Assembly: GCA_030824535.1 (NCBI GenBank)
Contig: JAVBXO010000085.1
Coordinates: forward strand, 1-36,857
Length of the DNA: 36,857 nt
Direction: 5' to 3'
Origin: Azonexus sp.
Lineage (GTDB): Bacteria; Pseudomonadota; Gammaproteobacteria; Burkholderiales; Rhodocyclaceae
The position numbers and the translations under genes are program-made. This document shows positions 22,187 to 29,338 of the stretch, in pieces. Numbering within the stretch: the first letter of the stretch is position 1; every line of letters starts with the position of its first letter. Under the pieces are notes generated by a model that saw nothing but the letters and a program-made list of their open reading frames with translations, made no database searches and had not been told where the DNA came from.

Positions 22187-23875
22187 CTATTCCAGATGTT
22201 CAATCATCAACTGCGGGCTTTCGACGCCCAGGTATTCGTTGATCGCCAGGCGGTAGACCAGACGCGTGCTTTTGCCGGGTTGGGTGGTGAAGTTGAACTG
22301 GATGGCGTCGAGGCGGCTGTTGCCTTTTTTCAGGCGCAGTTTGAGGTGCTTTTCCTTGAGCACGCGTTGTTGTTCGACTTCGAAGTGGTCGACGAACAGC
22401 GGCGCCGGGAAGCCCTGGCCCCAGATTTCGTTTTCCAGCAGGTGGGCGGTTTCCAGCGAGATGTAGCCGCCTTCGAGTTCGCCGTCGGTTTCCAGCGTCC
22501 GGGTGAGGTCGGCGGGATCGATGAGTTCCTGGGCGACTTGGGCGAAGCTGGCGCGGAATTTTTCGAAATCGTCTTCGTGCAGCGTCGCGCCGGCGGCCAT
22601 CGCGTGACCGCCAAAACGCACCAGCAAGCCGGGGTTGCGCTTGGCGACAAGGTCGAGCGCGTCGCGCAGGTGCAGGCCGGGGATCGAACGGCCCGAGCCC
22701 TTGATGATGCCGCCTTCGCCGGGAGCAAAGGCGAACACCGGGCGGTGGAGTTTTTCCTTGATGCGCGAGGCGAGGATGCCGACGACGCCTTCGTGCCAGT
22801 CGGGGTCGAACAGGGCGATGCCGGGCGCGTTGTCGTCGAATTCGGCGCTTTCGAGCAGTTGTAGCGCCTGTTCCTGCATGCCGGCTTCGATGTCGCGGCG
22901 TTCGCGGTTGAAGGCGTCGAGCTGCTGGGCGATGCTCAGTGCGCGCGCCGGGTCGTCGGTCAGTAGACATTCGACGCCGAGGCGCATGTCGGCCAGCCGG
23001 CCGGCGGCATTCAGGCGCGGGCCGAGGATAAAGCCGAAGTCCATCGCCGTCGCCTTGCGCGGATCGCGGCCACCAGCCTTGAACAGTGCGGCGATGCCGG
23101 CCTGCATGCGCCCGGCGCGCACGCGCTTGAGGCCCTGGCTGACGAGGATGCGGTTGTTGCGGTCGAGCTTGACGACGTCGGCGACAGTGCCGAGCGCCAC
23201 CAGATCAAGCAGGTCGGCAAAATTCGGTTCCGGGCGTTCGGCAAAGAAACCGCGTTCGCGCAGTTCGGCGCGCAAGGCGAGCATGACGTAGAACATCACG
23301 CCGACGCCGGCGATGTTTTTGGACGGAAAATCGCAACCGGGCTGGTTGGGATTGACGATGCAATCGGCGGCCGGCAGCGAGTCGCCCGGCAGGTGGTGGT
23401 CGGTGATCAGCGTCGCGATGCCGTGCTGCTGGGCGCGGGCGACGCCTTCGAGGCTGGCGATGCCGTTGTCGACGGTGATGATCAGGTCAGGCATCTGCTG
23501 CGCCGCGAGGTCGACGATTTCCGGCGATAGCCCGTAGCCGAGCTTGAAGCGGTCGGGCAGCAGGAAATCGACATCGGCGCCAAGCGCCTTCAGCGCGCGC
23601 ATGCCGACGGCCGTGGCGGTGGCGCCGTCGCAGTCGTAATCGCCGATGATCAGGAGTTTGGCTTCGGCCTCGATGGCATCGGCCAGCATCTGCGCTGCTT
23701 CCGTGGCGTTGGTCAGGCTGGCCGGCGGCAGCAGGGATTTGAGTTCGTAGTCGAGCTCGGCCTTGTCGGTCACGCCACGCGCGGCGTAAAGGCGGGCGAG
23801 CAGCGGGTGCATGCCCTGTTGTTCGAGTTGCCAGACGGTACGCGGCGAGCTTTTGCGGGTGACGATGCGGGTCAA
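22187..23875 (-). CDS. recJ: Single-stranded-DNA-specific 5'-3' exonuclease RecJ
   Basis: RecJ degrades single-stranded DNA in RecF-pathway recombination and mismatch repair. The 562-aa product carries the DHH-family metal motifs DYDCDG (79-84), TVDNGIAS and TDHH (158-161). GPRLNAAGR in the middle and the C-terminal DHHA1 motif GGHAMAAG complete the nuclease core, and an OB-like domain follows. The open frame runs up to 23995, but the family start (M)TRIVTRKS corresponds to a TTG at 23875. That codon is preceded by AGGA at suitable spacing, while upstream residues are unlike the family. It lies downstream of an RpfE-like gene on the same strand, a pairing known from the Xanthomonas rpf region. 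Confidence 0.93.
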   Translation of the reverse strand: MTRIVTRKSSPRTVWQLEQQGMHPLLARLYAARGVTDKAELDYELKSLLPPASLTNATEAAQMLADAIEAEAKLLIIGDYDCDGATATAVGMRALKALGADVDFLLPDRFKLGYGLSPEIVDLAAQQMPDLIITVDNGIASLEGVARAQQHGIATLITDHHLPGDSLPAADCIVNPNQPGCDFPSKNIAGVGVMFYVMLALRAELRERGFFAERPEPNFADLLDLVALGTVADVVKLDRNNRILVSQGLKRVRAGRMQAGIAALFKAGGRDPRKATAMDFGFILGPRLNAAGRLADMRLGVECLLTDDPARALSIAQQLDAFNRERRDIEAGMQEQALQLLESAEFDDNAPGIALFDPDWHEGVVGILASRIKEKLHRPVFAFAPGEGGIIKGSGRSIPGLHLRDALDLVAKRNPGLLVRFGGHAMAAGATLHEDDFEKFRASFAQVAQELIDPADLTRTLETDGELEGGYISLETAHLLENEIWGQGFPAPLFVDHFEVEQQRVLKEKHLKLRLKKGNSRLDAIQFNFTTQPGKSTRLVYRLAINEYLGVESPQLMIEHLE

Positions 23876-23982
23876 GGTGGATTCCTGGTGGTTTGAATGA
23901 TTTAGCGGCGGCTCATTACGCCGGCCCTGGTTCTGGAGTATGGGCGGGGAAAGCGGCAGACGACCGTGCTGCGAGATTTTCT

Positions 23983-24002
23983 CCTCCCCTGACAAGGGGA
24001 GG
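23983..24002. repeat. Short CCTCCCC/GGGGAGG inverted repeat
   Basis: CCTCCCC (23983-23989) and GGGGAGG (23996-24002) flank the loop TGACAA in the recJ upstream gap. From memory, CTCCCCTGACAAGGGGAG-type segments are common between genes in proteobacteria. There is no T run, so terminator function is unclear. Confidence 0.5.
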
Positions 24003-24056
24003 CCGGGAGGGTTTGAGGATTTTTGAATGGCACTTACTTAAGTCAAAAACTTGCAT

Positions 24057-24114
24057 GTAGGTGCGAATTCATTCGCACGAAATACCTCGACCGTGCGAAT
24101 GAATTCGCACCTAC
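24057..24114. repeat. 22-bp perfect inverted repeat, REP-like
   Basis: The arms at 24057-24078 (starting GTAGGTGCGAATTC) and 24093-24114 are perfect reverse complements with a 14-bp loop. Each arm also holds its own smaller palindrome GTGCGAAT...ATTCGCAC. Sequences with GTAGG(A/T)GCGAATTCATTCGC are, from memory, dispersed REP-like elements in Gamma- and Betaproteobacteria. It fills most of the gap between the RpfE-like gene and recJ. Confidence 0.7.
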
Positions 24115-24130
24115 GCATCATCGTCTTCCT

Positions 24131-25162
24131 CTAAATTTTTTGCGCCAATTCCCCGGCGATTTCCGCCAGCGTCCGGCCTTTTTTCCAGAATTGCCAGCGG
24201 CCGCCGCCCTTGCTGTGCCAGGCGAGCGTGCCGTAGATGGTCGGGGCGATCAGTTGCAGGCTTTTGACGCTGCGGCCGAGGGTTTTTTCGAGCGGTGCAA
24301 ACCAGTCGTTTTCCAGCGCCAGCCAAGCTTGCCGCCAGTCTTCGGCGTTTTCATAGAGCATCGGGCCGAGTAGCTGGTCAAGCACGACGAGTTGCTTGTC
24401 ATCGCGACCGGCGTTTTCAAGCACTGCCGCCAGGCTGGCGGCTTGCGGCTGGCGCTTGATGCCGGCGGCGCAGGCCAGGCCGGTGCTGAGCGGGTCATTG
24501 CTCCAGACCTTGGTGTAGGGCGCCGCGCTGACGCCCGGCAGCGTGCCGCCACCCCACAGCCAGACGCTGTTGACCGCCGGGTAGCCGGCGCTTTCGCGAC
24601 GCTTGTTGAGCGGGTGGTTGTGCAGGAACATCTGGATTTCGTTGATCGTGCGCGTCAGCGGCTGTTTGGCGCCGAGCGGCTCGCCGGCGATGCGCTTGCC
24701 GGCGACGGCGGAAATCGGCTCGGCGACATGGTCGACCGCAGCATTCAGGCGCAGATACCAGCGCCGGGCGGTGGCGGTGTGGAACTGGCCGATGTCGGCA
24801 AATTCGCCATTGAGCGCGGCGACGATGGCCGCGGCTTCGTCGTCCTCGAGTTCAAAGGCACCAGCATCGGCGAGGATCACGCGCTCGTGGTGAAAGCGCA
24901 GATGCACCGGGTCGGCACACAGCCAGTGGCCGTTGCTGGCATCCGCAACAGCGTTCTCGCCGAGCAGGCGTAGCGGCCCATAAGCCGGGTTGGCGAGGCC
25001 GAAACAGTTGGCCAGCGTCGTCTCGAAAGCTTGTTTCGGACCGCGTTGCAGCGCGGTGCGGGCGTTCAGCCAGCTAAACCCCGGCGTCGGCAGCTTGCCC
25101 AGTGCCAGTTGGTCTTTCGGTTCGGGCCAGATCAGTTCGGGTACAAGCAGGGTCAGGTGCAC
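24131..25162 (-). CDS. RpfE-like protein (ApgM-type phosphoglycerate mutase-like domain)
   Basis: A 343-aa product from the chosen GTG. I recognise it as the RpfE-type family that often neighbours recJ in Beta- and Gammaproteobacteria, sometimes annotated as a cofactor-independent phosphoglycerate mutase relative. Visible blocks are LTLLVPELIWPEP at the N-terminus, GHWLCADPVHLRFHHERV, QMFLHNHPLNKRR, SVWLWGGGTLP and DPLSTGLACAAG. I cannot confirm a full set of metal-binding residues, so enzymatic activity is unproven. The frame extends to 25234, but the GTG at 25162 starts the conserved VHLTLLVPEL. The gene diverges from lolC with a 70-bp gap. Confidence 0.72.
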   Translation of the reverse strand: MHLTLLVPELIWPEPKDQLALGKLPTPGFSWLNARTALQRGPKQAFETTLANCFGLANPAYGPLRLLGENAVADASNGHWLCADPVHLRFHHERVILADAGAFELEDDEAAAIVAALNGEFADIGQFHTATARRWYLRLNAAVDHVAEPISAVAGKRIAGEPLGAKQPLTRTINEIQMFLHNHPLNKRRESAGYPAVNSVWLWGGGTLPGVSAAPYTKVWSNDPLSTGLACAAGIKRQPQAASLAAVLENAGRDDKQLVVLDQLLGPMLYENAEDWRQAWLALENDWFAPLEKTLGRSVKSLQLIAPTIYGTLAWHSKGGGRWQFWKKGRTLAEIAGELAQKI

Positions 25163-25232
25163 GGGGATGGTGGGGCAGGGGGAGAACGGAAAAGTGTACC
25201 ATAGCGGCTTTTCCGGCCTGACTGCGACTCGC

Positions 25233-26480
25233 ATGGCGCTACCCTATGAATTGCTGATCGGCTTGCGCTATACGCGGGCCAAACGGCGCAACCATTTTAT
25301 TTCCTTCATTTCGCTGATTTCGATGCTCGGTATCGGCCTCGGCGTTGCCGCGCTGATCGTTGTGCTGTCAGTCATGAACGGCTTCCAGAAGGAATTGCGC
25401 ACGCGCATTCTCGGCGTCGCTTCGCATATCCAGATCGTCGGCATCAATGGCGAACTGAACAACTGGCCGGCGATTGCCGCGCAGGCGATGAAGCATCCGG
25501 AAGTCCGGGCCAGCGCGCCTTTCGTGCAGTCGCAGGCGATGTTCAGCTTTGATGGCCAGGTCAAGGGCGCGCTGGTGCGCGGCATCCTGCCCGACGAGGA
25601 AGACAAGGTCGCCGATTTCCGCAAGACCATCCAGAGCGGCAGCCTCGACGACCTGCGGCCGGGCGAGTTTGGCATCGTGCTCGGCGCTGATCTGGCGCGT
25701 TCGCTGCGGGTGTTTACCGGCGACAAGGTGACGCTGATCGCGCCACAAGGCACGGTGACGCCGGCCGGCGTCATGCCACGCCTGAAGTCCTTCCGGGTTG
25801 TCGGCATTTTTGAAGTCGGCATGTACGAATACGACTCGGGCCTGGCGCTGATTCACATGCAGGACGCGCAGCGTCTGTACCAGATGGACGACCGCGTTTC
25901 CGGCGTGCGTTTGAAGGTCGACGACCTGTTCCGTGCGCCGCGCATCGCCCGCGAGCTGGTCGCGTATATCGATGCCGACGCCTATATCAACGACTGGACC
26001 AAGAGCCACGCCAATTTCTTCCGCGCCGTGCAGATCGAGAAAAACATGATGTTCATCATCCTGTCGCTGATCGTCGCCGTCGCCGCCTTCAACCTGGTGT
26101 CGACGCTGGTCATGGCAGTCACCGACAAGCAGGCCGACATCGCCATCCTGCGCACCCTCGGCGCCCGGCCGTTGTCGATCATGGCGGTGTTCGTCGTGCA
26201 GGGTGCGCTGGTCGGTTTCATCGGCCTGGGCATGGGCATCGTCGGTGGCGTGCTGCTGGCGCTGAACATCGATGTCGTTGTGCCTTTCATCGAACGCCTA
26301 TTGGGCATCCATTTCCTGGCCAAGGACGTTTATTACATTTCCGACCTGCCGTCCGACCTGCAATGGGGCGATGTCTGGGGCGTCACGCTGATCGCCTTCG
26401 TGCTCGCGCTGCTGGCGACGCTGTACCCGAGCTGGCGCGCGTCGCGGGTCAATCCGGCGGAGGCATTACGTTATGAGTGA
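25233..26480 (+). CDS. lolC: Lipoprotein-releasing ABC transporter permease LolC/LolE family
   Basis: This is the inner-membrane permease of the Lol system, which extracts lipoproteins and hands them to LolA. The 415 aa match the family length. The N-terminus [25 protein letters not shown] leads into TM1, followed by the conserved [11 protein letters not shown], a large periplasmic domain (about 50-265), and three C-terminal helices with [17 protein letters not shown] and [16 protein letters not shown]. The open frame extends upstream to 24990, overlapping the divergent gene, but the family start is the ATG at 25233. The 3' end overlaps lolD by 8 bp. Only one permease gene is present, so the complex may be a homodimer (LolF-like), or lolE may be elsewhere. 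Confidence 0.93.
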   Translation: MALPYELLIGLRYTRAKRRNHFISFISLISMLGIGLGVAALIVVLSVMNGFQKELRTRILGVASHIQIVGINGELNNWPAIAAQAMKHPEVRASAPFVQSQAMFSFDGQVKGALVRGILPDEEDKVADFRKTIQSGSLDDLRPGEFGIVLGADLARSLRVFTGDKVTLIAPQGTVTPAGVMPRLKSFRVVGIFEVGMYEYDSGLALIHMQDAQRLYQMDDRVSGVRLKVDDLFRAPRIARELVAYIDADAYINDWTKSHANFFRAVQIEKNMMFIILSLIVAVAAFNLVSTLVMAVTDKQADIAILRTLGARPLSIMAVFVVQGALVGFIGLGMGIVGGVLLALNIDVVVPFIERLLGIHFLAKDVYYISDLPSDLQWGDVWGVTLIAFVLALLATLYPSWRASRVNPAEALRYE

Positions 26481-27153
26481 GCCGATTCTTTGCGCCCAGG
26501 GCCTGGGCAAGGTCTTTCGTGGCGGCGGGCTGGAAGTTGCTGTCTTGGACAACGTCGACATCAGCGTGCGGCCCGGCGAAACCGTCGCCATCGTCGGCGC
26601 TTCGGGTTCAGGCAAAAGCACGCTGCTGCACCTGCTCGGCGGGCTGGATACGCCGAGCACCGGTGGCGTGCAACTGATGGGCCGCGATTTTTCGGTCCTG
26701 AACGAGGTCGACCGTGGCGATTGGCGCAACCGCCATCTCGGCTTCGTTTACCAGTTCCACCATCTGCTGCAGGAATTCTCGGCGCTGGAAAACGTCGCCA
26801 TGCCCTTGCTGATCCGTCGCATGGAACGCTCGGCCGCATTGGCCGAATCAGCAGCCATGCTGACGGCAGTCGGCCTCGGTCATCGCCTGGAGCACCGCCC
26901 CGGCGAACTCTCCGGCGGCGAACGCCAGCGCGCGGCGATTGCCCGGGCGCTGGTCAGCAATCCCTCCTGCCTGCTCGCCGACGAACCGACCGGCAATCTC
27001 GACAGCCATACCGCCTCGGCAGTTTTCGATTTGCTGTTCGAGCGCGTGCGCCAGCAGAACACCAGTCTGGTCATGGTTACCCACGACCGCCAACTGGCAG
27101 CGCGGGCGGATCGGGTATTGCGCCTGGATAACGGGCGCTTGGCGACGGATTAA
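26473..27153 (+). CDS. lolD: Lipoprotein-releasing system ATP-binding protein LolD
   Basis: This is the ATPase of the Lol complex, 226 aa. It has Walker [10 protein letters not shown] (42-50), the Q-loop region [18 protein letters not shown] typical of LolD/MacB-class ATPases, signature LSGGERQR, Walker [13 protein letters not shown] and switch His in MVTHDRQLA. The start codon lies inside lolC, which implies coupled translation. A GGTCGACC palindromic repeat follows 28 bp after the stop. Confidence 0.95.
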   Translation: MSEPILCAQGLGKVFRGGGLEVAVLDNVDISVRPGETVAIVGASGSGKSTLLHLLGGLDTPSTGGVQLMGRDFSVLNEVDRGDWRNRHLGFVYQFHHLLQEFSALENVAMPLLIRRMERSAALAESAAMLTAVGLGHRLEHRPGELSGGERQRAAIARALVSNPSCLLADEPTGNLDSHTASAVFDLLFERVRQQNTSLVMVTHDRQLAARADRVLRLDNGRLATD

Positions 27154-27169
27154 GCGGGGACAGCGGGAA

Positions 27170-27195
27170 TTGCCTGGTTTTTGCGGTCGACCGCA
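27170..27195 (+). repeat. GGTCGACC palindromic repeat, copy 3
   Basis: The perfect 14-bp palindrome TGCGGTCGACCGCA is at 27182-27195, preceded by the arm TTGCCTGGTTTT. It lies between lolD and the HDOD gene. It shares the arm and core with copies at 3373, 22114, 28284 and 34092. Confidence 0.65.
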
Positions 27196-27382
27196 TACTG
27201 CCCGGAAAGCTGAATGGCGACTGATGCGATGAAAGCTCGGAGCGCGCAAGTCTTTGCCGGGCTAGCCGGCGCATTCTGCCGCCGCGCCTGAGTTTTCGCC
27301 AAATCGTCCTTGCCGGCCGGCCCTGCAGGCGTCCAGAATGCAAGCTGCTTCGATTGATCGAAAACCCTTGGGAGACAAGAAA

Positions 27383-28255
27383 ATGAGCGATACCGGCAGC
27401 GATCAGAAATCGATCAAGAATAATCAGTCATTGCACATGCGCATCCTGGCCGATGTCGCACGTGACCTGTCCGGCGAGGTCAATTTTCCGACGACGCTGG
27501 ATCTGGCGATCAAGATGCGCAACACCTTCCGCAATCCGGCCATCACGCTCGATGATTTCGTGCATATGGTCGACATGGAGCCCTTGATTGCCAGCAAGCT
27601 GCTGCGTCTGGCCAATGCGCCGTCGAGTAACCCGGATGGCGAGGCGATCAGCGACCTGCATGTCGCGGTGACCCGCCTGGGCATGGACAAGGCGCGCAGC
27701 GCGGCGCTGGCGGTGGCGATGGACCAGATCATGAAGTCGAAAAATCTCGCGCCCTTCGATCACTTTGCCCAACTGAACTGGGAACACTCGATCAAGAGCG
27801 CGGCGATTGCCCGCGTGCTGGCCCGCCACGTCGGCCGCATCGACCCGGAAGAAGCCATGCTCGCCGGCCTGGTGCACGACATTGGCGTTTATTACCTGTT
27901 CTACCGCGCCAGCGAATACAGCGAGTACAAGGATGACAAGGCCGCCTTGATCGAACTGGTGCTCGGCTGGCACGAAAGCATCGGCGAAAGCGTGCTGCAC
28001 GCGCTGGGCCTGCCGGAAAAAATCGTCGAAGCCGTCCGCGACCACGACTGCCCGCGCCTGACCGACCATGAACCGCGCAACCTGAGCGACATCGTCTACA
28101 TCGCCAACCTGCTCGCCGGCAGCAACTGGGAGTGGCTGCCCAACCTGGTCGGTGAGGAAGCGGCCAAGGTCATGGAAAAAACCCGGCAGCGCTATGTTCA
28201 CCTGCTACCCGAAGCCGAGCAGGAAATCCGGGAGCTGCATTTGTCGCTGAGTTGA
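27383..28255 (+). CDS. HDOD-domain protein
   Basis: A 290-aa protein. The HDOD domain (about 25-220) is a catalytically degenerate relative of HD phosphohydrolases. FPTTLDLAIKMRNTFRNPAITLDDFVHMVDMEP and ASKLLRLANAPSSNP match the HDOD start. AMLAGLVHDIGVYYLF and LVLGWHESIGESVLHALGLPEKIVEAVRDHD keep the HD-like pairs. HDOD proteins are associated with two-component and cyclic-di-GMP signalling, but their biochemical role is often unknown. The ATG at 27383 follows GGGAGA, so 15 upstream in-frame residues are excluded. It stands alone between two GGTCGACC repeats. Confidence 0.85.
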   Translation: MSDTGSDQKSIKNNQSLHMRILADVARDLSGEVNFPTTLDLAIKMRNTFRNPAITLDDFVHMVDMEPLIASKLLRLANAPSSNPDGEAISDLHVAVTRLGMDKARSAALAVAMDQIMKSKNLAPFDHFAQLNWEHSIKSAAIARVLARHVGRIDPEEAMLAGLVHDIGVYYLFYRASEYSEYKDDKAALIELVLGWHESIGESVLHALGLPEKIVEAVRDHDCPRLTDHEPRNLSDIVYIANLLAGSNWEWLPNLVGEEAAKVMEKTRQRYVHLLPEAEQEIRELHLSLS

Positions 28256-28283
28256 GGCCTTGAGGACCAGCGTTCAGCTGAAA

Positions 28284-28310
28284 ATGGCCTCTTTTTTGAG
28301 GTCGACCGCA
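28284..28310 (+). repeat. GGTCGACC palindromic repeat, copy 4
   Basis: GAGGTCGACCGC (28298-28309) is an imperfect version of the core palindrome. It follows GGCCTCTTTTTT, a diverged form of the shared arm, about 30 bp after the HDOD stop. Confidence 0.5.
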
Positions 28311-28371
28311 GTTTTGTAAGCAACTGCCAGGGTCAGGCTTTGTTGGGTCGCAACACTTGGGGAAATTCGCC

Positions 28372-28533
28372 ATGTGGGAAATGATTGTCTGCGTTGCAGT
28401 CGTCTGGGGAGGCGCGTGCCAGGAACAACGCCCGGTCTATTACCCGAGCAAGGATTTCTGCGAACGCGCCATCCCTGCTGCCAAGGCAGCAAACCCGAAA
28501 ATCACTTCGATCTATTGCCGCCGGAAGTCGTGA
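28372..28533 (+). CDS. Small hypothetical Cys-containing protein (53 aa)
   Basis: A short ORF with a GGGGAA ribosome-like site 10 bp before the ATG. The product starts MWEMIVCVAVVWGGACQEQR: a hydrophobic segment (about 3-15), then a polar region with PVYYPSKDFCERAIPAAKAANP and a basic end IYCRRKS. Four Cys (7, 16, 30, 49) are present, and the region GGAC resembles a lipobox, although the segment is short for a lipoprotein signal. It is probably membrane-associated or exported, but I do not recognise a family. Its base composition resembles the surrounding core genes. It marks the left edge of the accessory region. Confidence 0.5.
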   Translation: MWEMIVCVAVVWGGACQEQRPVYYPSKDFCERAIPAAKAANPKITSIYCRRKS

Positions 28534-28651
28534 GCTTTGACCCCGCTAGGCAAAACAGGGGAAACCGGGTCTGTCCGTTCGCCGTGATCGGCGCTATATC
28601 CAGCGGCTTGAAGTCCCGTGAAAGGCGTTGTCCGTACGCCTTTCCAGCACT

Positions 28652-28735
28652 GTAGGTCGGGTTAGCACGCAGGGCGTAACCCGCAAACGCCAGCAAGCGC
28701 CGCAAATGTCGGGTTACTACGCTAACCCGACCTAC
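28652..28735. repeat. Palindromic REP-like element with 15-bp arms
   Basis: GTAGGTCGGGTTAGC (28652-28666) and GCTAACCCGACCTAC (28721-28735) are perfect reverse complements. Inner GTAACCCGC and CGGGTTAC segments can also pair. From memory, this GTAGGTCGGGTTAGC type is a dispersed repeat in many proteobacteria. A separate hairpin AAAGGCGT/ACGCCTTT lies at 28621-28643. No gene is supported in 28534-28824. Confidence 0.7.
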
Positions 28736-28740
28736 TTGCT

Positions 28741-28762
28741 AGGGTCAGAAAGACCTGACCCT
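28741..28762. repeat. Short AGGGTCAG...CTGACCCT inverted repeat
   Basis: AGGGTCAG (28741-28748) and CTGACCCT (28755-28762) flank AAAGAC. The right part, AAGACCTGACCC, is the end motif of the large palindromes at 29233, 31268 and 32293, so this may be an internally deleted relative. Confidence 0.5.
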
Positions 28763-28824
28763 GACGTTGCGGATTGAGACCTGAGCCGATGCTCGCTGGC
28801 CACTATTGTCCAGCTTGAGCGCCG

Positions 28825-29049
28825 TTAGGGCTTGGCTGGCCAAGCGATTTGCACTTGGCGATGCTGCATAACGCAGTCACGAAGGTAGAGATTGATAAGG
28901 CTCTGGTAGGGAACCCCAGCCTCAACAGCCATGCCTTTGAAATAGGCAAGCACATCTTCAGAAAGACGCATGGTGACGGGTTTCTTGAGCTTCGATGCGT
29001 AGGGATTCCTGCGCGATTTCATCGTCGAGAGATCGTATTCGGCTTTCAT
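28825..29049 (-). CDS. brnA: BrnA-family antitoxin (ribbon-helix-helix)
   Basis: A 74-aa protein matching BrnA antitoxins: a charged N-terminus (EYDLSTMKSRRNPYASKLKK), then a ribbon-helix-helix core PVTMRLSEDVLAYFKGMAVEAGVPYQSLINLYLRDC. BrnA neutralises the RNase toxin BrnT and represses the operon through its DNA-binding core. In canonical operons brnT comes first and overlaps brnA. Here the same ATGA overlap (29046-29049) is kept, but the brnT reading frame is truncated at its 5' end, so the antitoxin is orphaned. The normal promoter lay upstream of brnT and has been replaced by repeat sequence, so expression is uncertain. Confidence 0.85.
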   Translation of the reverse strand: MKAEYDLSTMKSRRNPYASKLKKPVTMRLSEDVLAYFKGMAVEAGVPYQSLINLYLRDCVMQHRQVQIAWPAKP

Positions 29050-29228
29050 GGCATTCCACTTCCATAAAAAGTGCTTTCAGTTTTGGTGGCCTTGCGGGCA
29101 GAGATGATGCGGATAATATTGCCTGCTGCACGCTCGCAATGGCAGACAAGAAGCAGACGCCCTCCTGTGCTCATGCCCAACAACAGAAAACGCTCCTCGC
29201 TCGTCGAATGCTCTTCGCTGCGAGGGTC
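29046..29228 (-). pseudogene. brnT: Truncated BrnT-family toxin remnant
   Basis: Sixty codons in the minus frame read DPRSEEHSTSEERFLLLG, then MSTGGRLLLVCHCE and NIIRIISARKATKTE, ending at TGA overlapping the brnA start. This matches the C-terminal two thirds of BrnT RNases, including the SEERFLLLG strand and the RIISARKAT motif. The N-terminal third is missing. At 29229 homology stops and a palindromic repeat begins; the frame continues to an upstream TAG without any ATG, GTG or TTG. BrnT proteins are about 90 aa, so roughly 30 residues, including N-terminal catalytic positions, are lost. An internal Met cannot restore the fold. Confidence 0.8.
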
Positions 29229-29232
29229 GGGG

Positions 29233-29314
29233 CTTGCATTACGACATTTAAATGTCGTAATGCAAGACCTGACCCCGATGTTCTAACTGCAAGACCTGAC
29301 CCCGATGTTCTAAC
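29233..29314. repeat. Palindrome with tandem-duplicated right flank, copy 1
   Basis: A 34-bp perfect palindrome (29233-29266) reads CTTGCATTACGACATTT followed by its reverse complement. A 27-bp unit, starting TGCAAGACCTGACCCC and ending GATGTTCTAAC, is repeated exactly at 29261-29287 and 29288-29314. It abuts the truncated brnT. The core matches the palindromes at 31268 and 32293, with GCA in place of GTA. Confidence 0.85.
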
Positions 29315-29338
29315 TGTCGAACCCGGGAGACCTGCCCC

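Noticed and set aside
24990-25232. N-terminal extension of lolC
   Set aside because: It overlaps the divergent RpfE-like gene and adds residues unlike LolC; the conserved N-terminus begins at 25233.
28534-28650. Riboswitch or structured RNA after the 53-aa ORF
   Set aside because: GACCC/GGGTC and AAAGGCGT/ACGCCTTT pairings exist, but they match no riboswitch core I know and no regulated gene follows on the plus strand.
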